In this document: positions 58,034 through 60,521 of the stretch, piece by piece
Layout of the letters: each line of letters begins with the position of its first letter
Position numbering within the stretch: position 1 is the first letter of the stretch
DNA from: Lachnospiraceae bacterium
Lineage (GTDB): Bacteria > Bacillota > Clostridia > Lachnospirales > Lachnospiraceae
Length of the DNA: 60,521 nucleotides
Assembly: GCA_017552715.1 (NCBI GenBank)
Contig: JAFZOW010000011.1
Coordinates: 1-60,521, forward strand
Reading direction: 5' to 3'
Notes under the pieces: generated by a model
What the model was told of the DNA's origin: nothing
Databases searched by the model: none
Seen by the model: only the letters and a program-made list of their open reading frames with translations
Program-made: the position numbers and the translations under genes

Positions 58034-58135
58034 ATGGTTTATTTTGGATTCAGGAAGATATACAAAAAGAAAATGTCACCGATTGTCCTCGTACTGATAG
58101 CTGCATTCACCGGTATAGTGGTTTATGGTATTTAG
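58034..58135 (+). pseudogene. Short membrane-protein remnant (chromate-transporter-like tail)
   Basis: ATG 58034 opens 33 codons: FGFRKIYKKKMSPI then a hydrophobic helix ending VVYGI. This resembles the last helix of chromate-transporter-type proteins. There is no ribosome site at a normal distance. It is either a decayed tail or a tiny single-helix protein. The rest of 58024-58260 contains nothing I can define beyond the leader of the WYL regulator. Confidence 0.35.
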
Positions 58136-58260
58136 ATATCTTTTAAGATAATTGAATCACATTACGCCCTGGGAAGCCGGGGTACAGGAAAAATTTTATC
58201 AGGAACATGACATACAGTTGTCTTGTTTGATCTGGTAAGATATGCGAAAAAGGTGATCGA

Positions 58261-59187
58261 ATGAAGATAGACAGACTGATCGGAATATTATCCATACTTT
58301 TGCAAAAGGAGATGACAACGGCTCCGGAGCTGGCGGACTATTTTGAAGTGTCCAGAAGGACGATAAACAGGGATATTGAAGCTCTTTGTAAGGCGGGAAT
58401 ACCGATTCAGACATCTCGGGGTGCCGGAGGCGGCATCAGCATTATGAACGGATACCGGATGGACAGGACGATCCTGACATCACGGGATATGCAGATGATC
58501 CTTGCAGGCTTAAGAAGCTTGGATAGTGTAAGTGGAAGCAGATACTATGGACAGCTGATGGAGAAGATACAGGCAGGTTCTTCTGAATTTGTAAATGGAA
58601 GGGATTCTATCCTGATCGATCTGTCTTCGTGGTATCGTGATACGCTTCCTCCGAAGATAGGTCTTATACAGGATGCCATTGAACTGCGGCGGAGGATCCG
58701 CTTTGATTACTATTCGCCGGGAGGCGATACAGAAAGGGAGATTGAGCCATATTATCTGATCTTCAAATGGTCCAGCTGGTATGTATATGGGTTCTGTCTG
58801 CTGAGGAAAGATTTCCGGCTGTTCAAGCTGAACCGAATGGACAGTATCTTGCAGGGTGAGCTGTTTGACAGAAGATCCGAGATCCCTTTGCCGGAGATGT
58901 CGAATGAAAAGGTCTTTCCTGCAAGAGGAAGGGTCAAAGCGGTTTTTGATCCATCCATGAAGTGGCAGCTCGTTGAAGAGTATGGCGTGGGTTCCTTTGA
59001 GAAACTGCCGGATGGATCTCTTCTTTTTGAACATGAGTATGCAGATGATGAAGGCCTGATATCCTGGATGCTTTCATGCAGGGATAAAGTGACTGTGATC
59101 GAGCCGGAGTCTGTCAGGGACAAGCTGTATCAGATCGCCTGTGATATGGCGGAAAAATATGCTAAAGCAGAGAGGCAAAACCGATAG
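58261..59187 (+). CDS. WYL-domain helix-turn-helix regulator (YafY/DeoR-like)
   Basis: An N-terminal winged helix (about 1-60, with VSRRTINRDIEALCKAGIPI) is followed by a WYL domain (about 135-225, including YYLIFKWSSWYVYGF, the WYL-equivalent, and the REIEPY segment) and a C-terminal WCX-like extension. Such proteins bind single-stranded DNA, nucleotides or other ligands through WYL. The gene precedes isochorismatase-like, VOC and GyrI-like genes in the same direction, so it is the likely regulator of that small-molecule cassette. Confidence 0.92.
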   Translation: MKIDRLIGILSILLQKEMTTAPELADYFEVSRRTINRDIEALCKAGIPIQTSRGAGGGISIMNGYRMDRTILTSRDMQMILAGLRSLDSVSGSRYYGQLMEKIQAGSSEFVNGRDSILIDLSSWYRDTLPPKIGLIQDAIELRRRIRFDYYSPGGDTEREIEPYYLIFKWSSWYVYGFCLLRKDFRLFKLNRMDSILQGELFDRRSEIPLPEMSNEKVFPARGRVKAVFDPSMKWQLVEEYGVGSFEKLPDGSLLFEHEYADDEGLISWMLSCRDKVTVIEPESVRDKLYQIACDMAEKYAKAERQNR

Positions 59188-59308
59188 AACGCCGTGCTTG
59201 CACGAGAGTTCGAGAGGACTTGGCGAACGCCGATCATGAGGAAGCAGCGCGGATCGCGAATGATCGCAGCATGGCGGGCCATGGGGAGCGTTTACAGGAG
59301 GTGAAAAC
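59188..59308 (+). other. G+C-rich linker with hairpins and an open frame before the isochorismatase gene
   Basis: About 120 bp, clearly richer in G+C than the surrounding genes. It contains GTGC/GCAC (about 59197-59206), a CATGG/CCATG stem (about 59271-59284) and repeated ATCGCG motifs. One frame stays open across it (ERRACTRVREDLANADHEEAA...) and runs over the downstream ATG, but has no good start. It may be a regulatory leader or a dispersed intergenic element. Confidence 0.4.
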
Positions 59309-59806
59309 ATGGGAAACAAAGCATTGATAGTGATTGACATACAAAATGACATTACTAAGAACTACAGAATGATCATCGACCGGATCAATCAGGCTATCGA
59401 CCGGGCAGTTGCAGAGAATATGCAGATCATCTATATCAAGCATAATAATCTGTCGGCAGGAAGCAGAAGCTTTAAGCCGGACACAAAAGGGGCTGAGCTG
59501 GTTCCTGAAATGAAGGTGGTGTCCGATAATATCTTTGTGAAGACGAAAGCAAATGCGCTTACAAGCAAGGAATTTACTGAGTTCATTGAAGAGAATGGTA
59601 TTAACGACTTCTTTGTTGCCGGTGCGGATGCCACTGGCTGTGTAAAGTCTACATGCTTTAATATGAGAAAGGCAGGATACTCAGTGCATGTGATTTCCGA
59701 TTGCGTTACAAGCTATGACCTGAAGAAACTGGATGAAATGTACGCCTACTATGCGAACAAGGGTTGTGAGGTCAAAGAACTTAAGGATTACATGGAGGGG
59801 CGCTGA
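59309..59806 (+). CDS. Isochorismatase-family cysteine hydrolase
   Basis: A 165-residue alpha/beta hydrolase-fold-like enzyme of the isochorismatase/nicotinamidase group. The catalytic Asp is in IVIDIQNDI (about residue 10), the Lys in FVKTKANAL (about residue 75) and the nucleophile Cys in GADATGCVKSTCFNM (Cys at about residue 111). ATG 59309 is preceded by AGGAGGTG. The substrate is likely an amide such as nicotinamide or a ureide, but is not determined. Confidence 0.92.
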   Translation: MGNKALIVIDIQNDITKNYRMIIDRINQAIDRAVAENMQIIYIKHNNLSAGSRSFKPDTKGAELVPEMKVVSDNIFVKTKANALTSKEFTEFIEENGINDFFVAGADATGCVKSTCFNMRKAGYSVHVISDCVTSYDLKKLDEMYAYYANKGCEVKELKDYMEGR

Positions 59807-59832
59807 TCGTCCGGTGGACGATCGTTTAGCGC
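59800..59832 (+). other. Long hairpin between the isochorismatase and VOC genes
   Basis: GCGCT-GATCGTCC (59800-59812) pairs with GGACGATC (59816-59823) and, after a TTT-containing bulge, AGCGC (59828-59832). There is no T run, so it is not a terminator. It covers the isochorismatase stop codon and may tune downstream expression or mRNA stability. Confidence 0.5.
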
Positions 59833-59858
59833 GGACCGGAAGGGAGTGGAGACAGAGC

Positions 59859-60278
59859 ATGAGATTAGATGGTTTTGGCTTACTTGTAGAAGACATGGGG
59901 AAGATGATCCGCTTTTACAGGGATGTTCTTGGCTTTGAGATTAAGGAAGAAGAGAATACTTCCAATGTTTACCTTGTGAAAGATGGAACGCTGTTTCTGC
60001 TGTATGGCAGGAAAGATTTTGAGAAGATGACAGGAAAGCGATATGAGTATATCAAGGGTTTGAATGGCCATTTTGAAATGGCGCTGTATGTCGATACATT
60101 TGAAGAGGTGGATGCGGCATTTAAGAAGGCTGTGGAAAAAGGCGCGACATCTGTGCTTGAACCGGAACTGGAACCTTGGGGACAGAGAACCTGCTATATT
60201 GCTGACCCTGAAGGTAATCTGATCGAGATCGGTTCCTGGAATAAACCCTATGAAGAAAAGGATCTGACGGAGGCGTAA
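59859..60278 (+). CDS. VOC-superfamily (glyoxalase/bleomycin-resistance-like) protein
   Basis: A 139-residue protein with the two beta-alpha-beta-beta-beta modules of the VOC fold: MIRFYRDVLGFEI near the start and the C-terminal CYIADPEGNLIEIGSW, where Glu would be a metal ligand. Relatives include metal-dependent lyases and drug-binding resistance proteins. ATG 59859 has GGAAGGGAGTGGAG upstream. The frame stays open back to 59733 across the hairpin but those residues are not family-like. Confidence 0.88.
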   Translation: MRLDGFGLLVEDMGKMIRFYRDVLGFEIKEEENTSNVYLVKDGTLFLLYGRKDFEKMTGKRYEYIKGLNGHFEMALYVDTFEEVDAAFKKAVEKGATSVLEPELEPWGQRTCYIADPEGNLIEIGSWNKPYEEKDLTEA

Positions 60279-60283
60279 GGAAT

Positions 60284-60521
60284 ATGGCGTTTGATTATAA
60301 GAAGGAATACAAAGAATTCTATATGCCGAAGGGAACGCCGTCTATCGTCACTGTTCCTAAGATGAATTATATCGCGGTCAGGGGCAGCGGGAATCCAAAT
60401 GATAAAGACGGAGAATACAAAAAGGCTATAGGCCTTCTGTATGGTATAGCATTTACGATTAAGATGAGCAAAAAGGGTGATCATCAGATTGATGGTTATT
60501 TTGATTTTGTGGTGCCTCCGT
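60284..60521 (+). CDS. GyrI-like small-molecule-binding domain protein (cut by window end)
   Basis: ATG 60284 starts MAFDYKKEYKEFY, followed by IVTVPKMNYIAVRGSGNPND and YKKAIGLLYGIAFTI, the beginning of a GyrI-like/SOUL-type domain that binds small aromatic or drug-like molecules. About 79 codons are present and the gene continues past 60521. It follows the VOC gene by 5 nt, so it belongs to the same operon. Confidence 0.82.
   Translation, partial: MAFDYKKEYKEFYMPKGTPSIVTVPKMNYIAVRGSGNPNDKDGEYKKAIGLLYGIAFTIKMSKKGDHQIDGYFDFVVPP

Noticed and set aside
1-60521. tRNA/rRNA genes, CRISPR arrays, IS elements, phage genes
   Set aside because: No tRNA cloverleaf termini, rRNA signatures, regularly spaced repeats, transposase motifs or structural phage genes were seen on either strand.

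Overview
The window looks like chromosome from a Gram-positive, low-oxygen Firmicute of the Clostridia, most likely a Lachnospiraceae-type gut or rumen bacterium. This is inferred from the long (about 397-residue) PRPP synthetase, the DnaD/DnaI-type helicase loaders, strong GGAGG ribosome binding sites, sigma-A promoters with 16-18 bp spacers, abundant two-component and LytTR systems, an iron-dependent alcohol dehydrogenase and a DUF4003 protein. I recognised no rRNA, tRNA, CRISPR array, transposase or phage gene.

Layout. 1-7.9 kb is core-like: a minus-strand operon dnaD-like, dnaI-like, prs, with a DnaA-box cluster just upstream of its promoter; a CDF metal exporter; a divergent cation/proton antiporter plus TrkA-type regulatory subunit; and HU. 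8-16.9 kb: AraC regulator and MATE exporter, an autoregulated TetR-DUF362-permease operon, an XRE regulator fused to a desulfoferrodoxin-like module, an iron alcohol dehydrogenase, a probable structured small RNA and rsgA. 16.9-23.7 kb is a minus-strand cluster: ABC ATPase, FtsX-type permease, a lipoprotein Ntn-hydrolase, response regulator, histidine kinase. 23.9-25.7 kb holds a decayed sensor-EAL protein and an Hpt protein. 25.8-28.3 kb is an ABC-2 exporter with its own LytTR regulator and DUF3021 protein, preceded by two LytTR-like boxes 21 bp apart. 28.4-36.7 kb is a two-component system, an FtsX-type ABC transporter and a second two-component system. 36.8-44.7 kb: lysoplasmalogenase, diacylglycerol-kinase-like enzyme, DUF4003 protein, a very large secreted repeat protein broken by a one-base frameshift, and a cysteine-cluster protein. 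44.7-48.9 kb: a lipoprotein and a second LytTR-DUF3021 pair followed by an ABC-2 exporter. 49-52.5 kb: a secreted acidic protein, a small protein and a membrane-anchored S41 peptidase. 52.5-60.5 kb is accessory: small membrane proteins, gene remnants, a large glycosidase-like protein, a WYL regulator and a cassette of small-molecule enzymes that runs off the window end.

How it works together. The middle of the window is dominated by cell-envelope sensing: three response regulator/kinase pairs, two FtsX-type and two ABC-2-type ABC transporters and two LytTR-DUF3021 pairs, an arrangement typical of peptide or antibiotic sensing and export. The most distinctive items are the lipoprotein hydrolase placed inside an ABC/two-component cluster, the XRE-desulfoferrodoxin fusion that has lost one iron-ligand histidine, the DnaA boxes in front of the helicase-loader operon, and the 168-nt candidate RNA before rsgA. 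All functional calls come from reading motifs by eye; no search was run.
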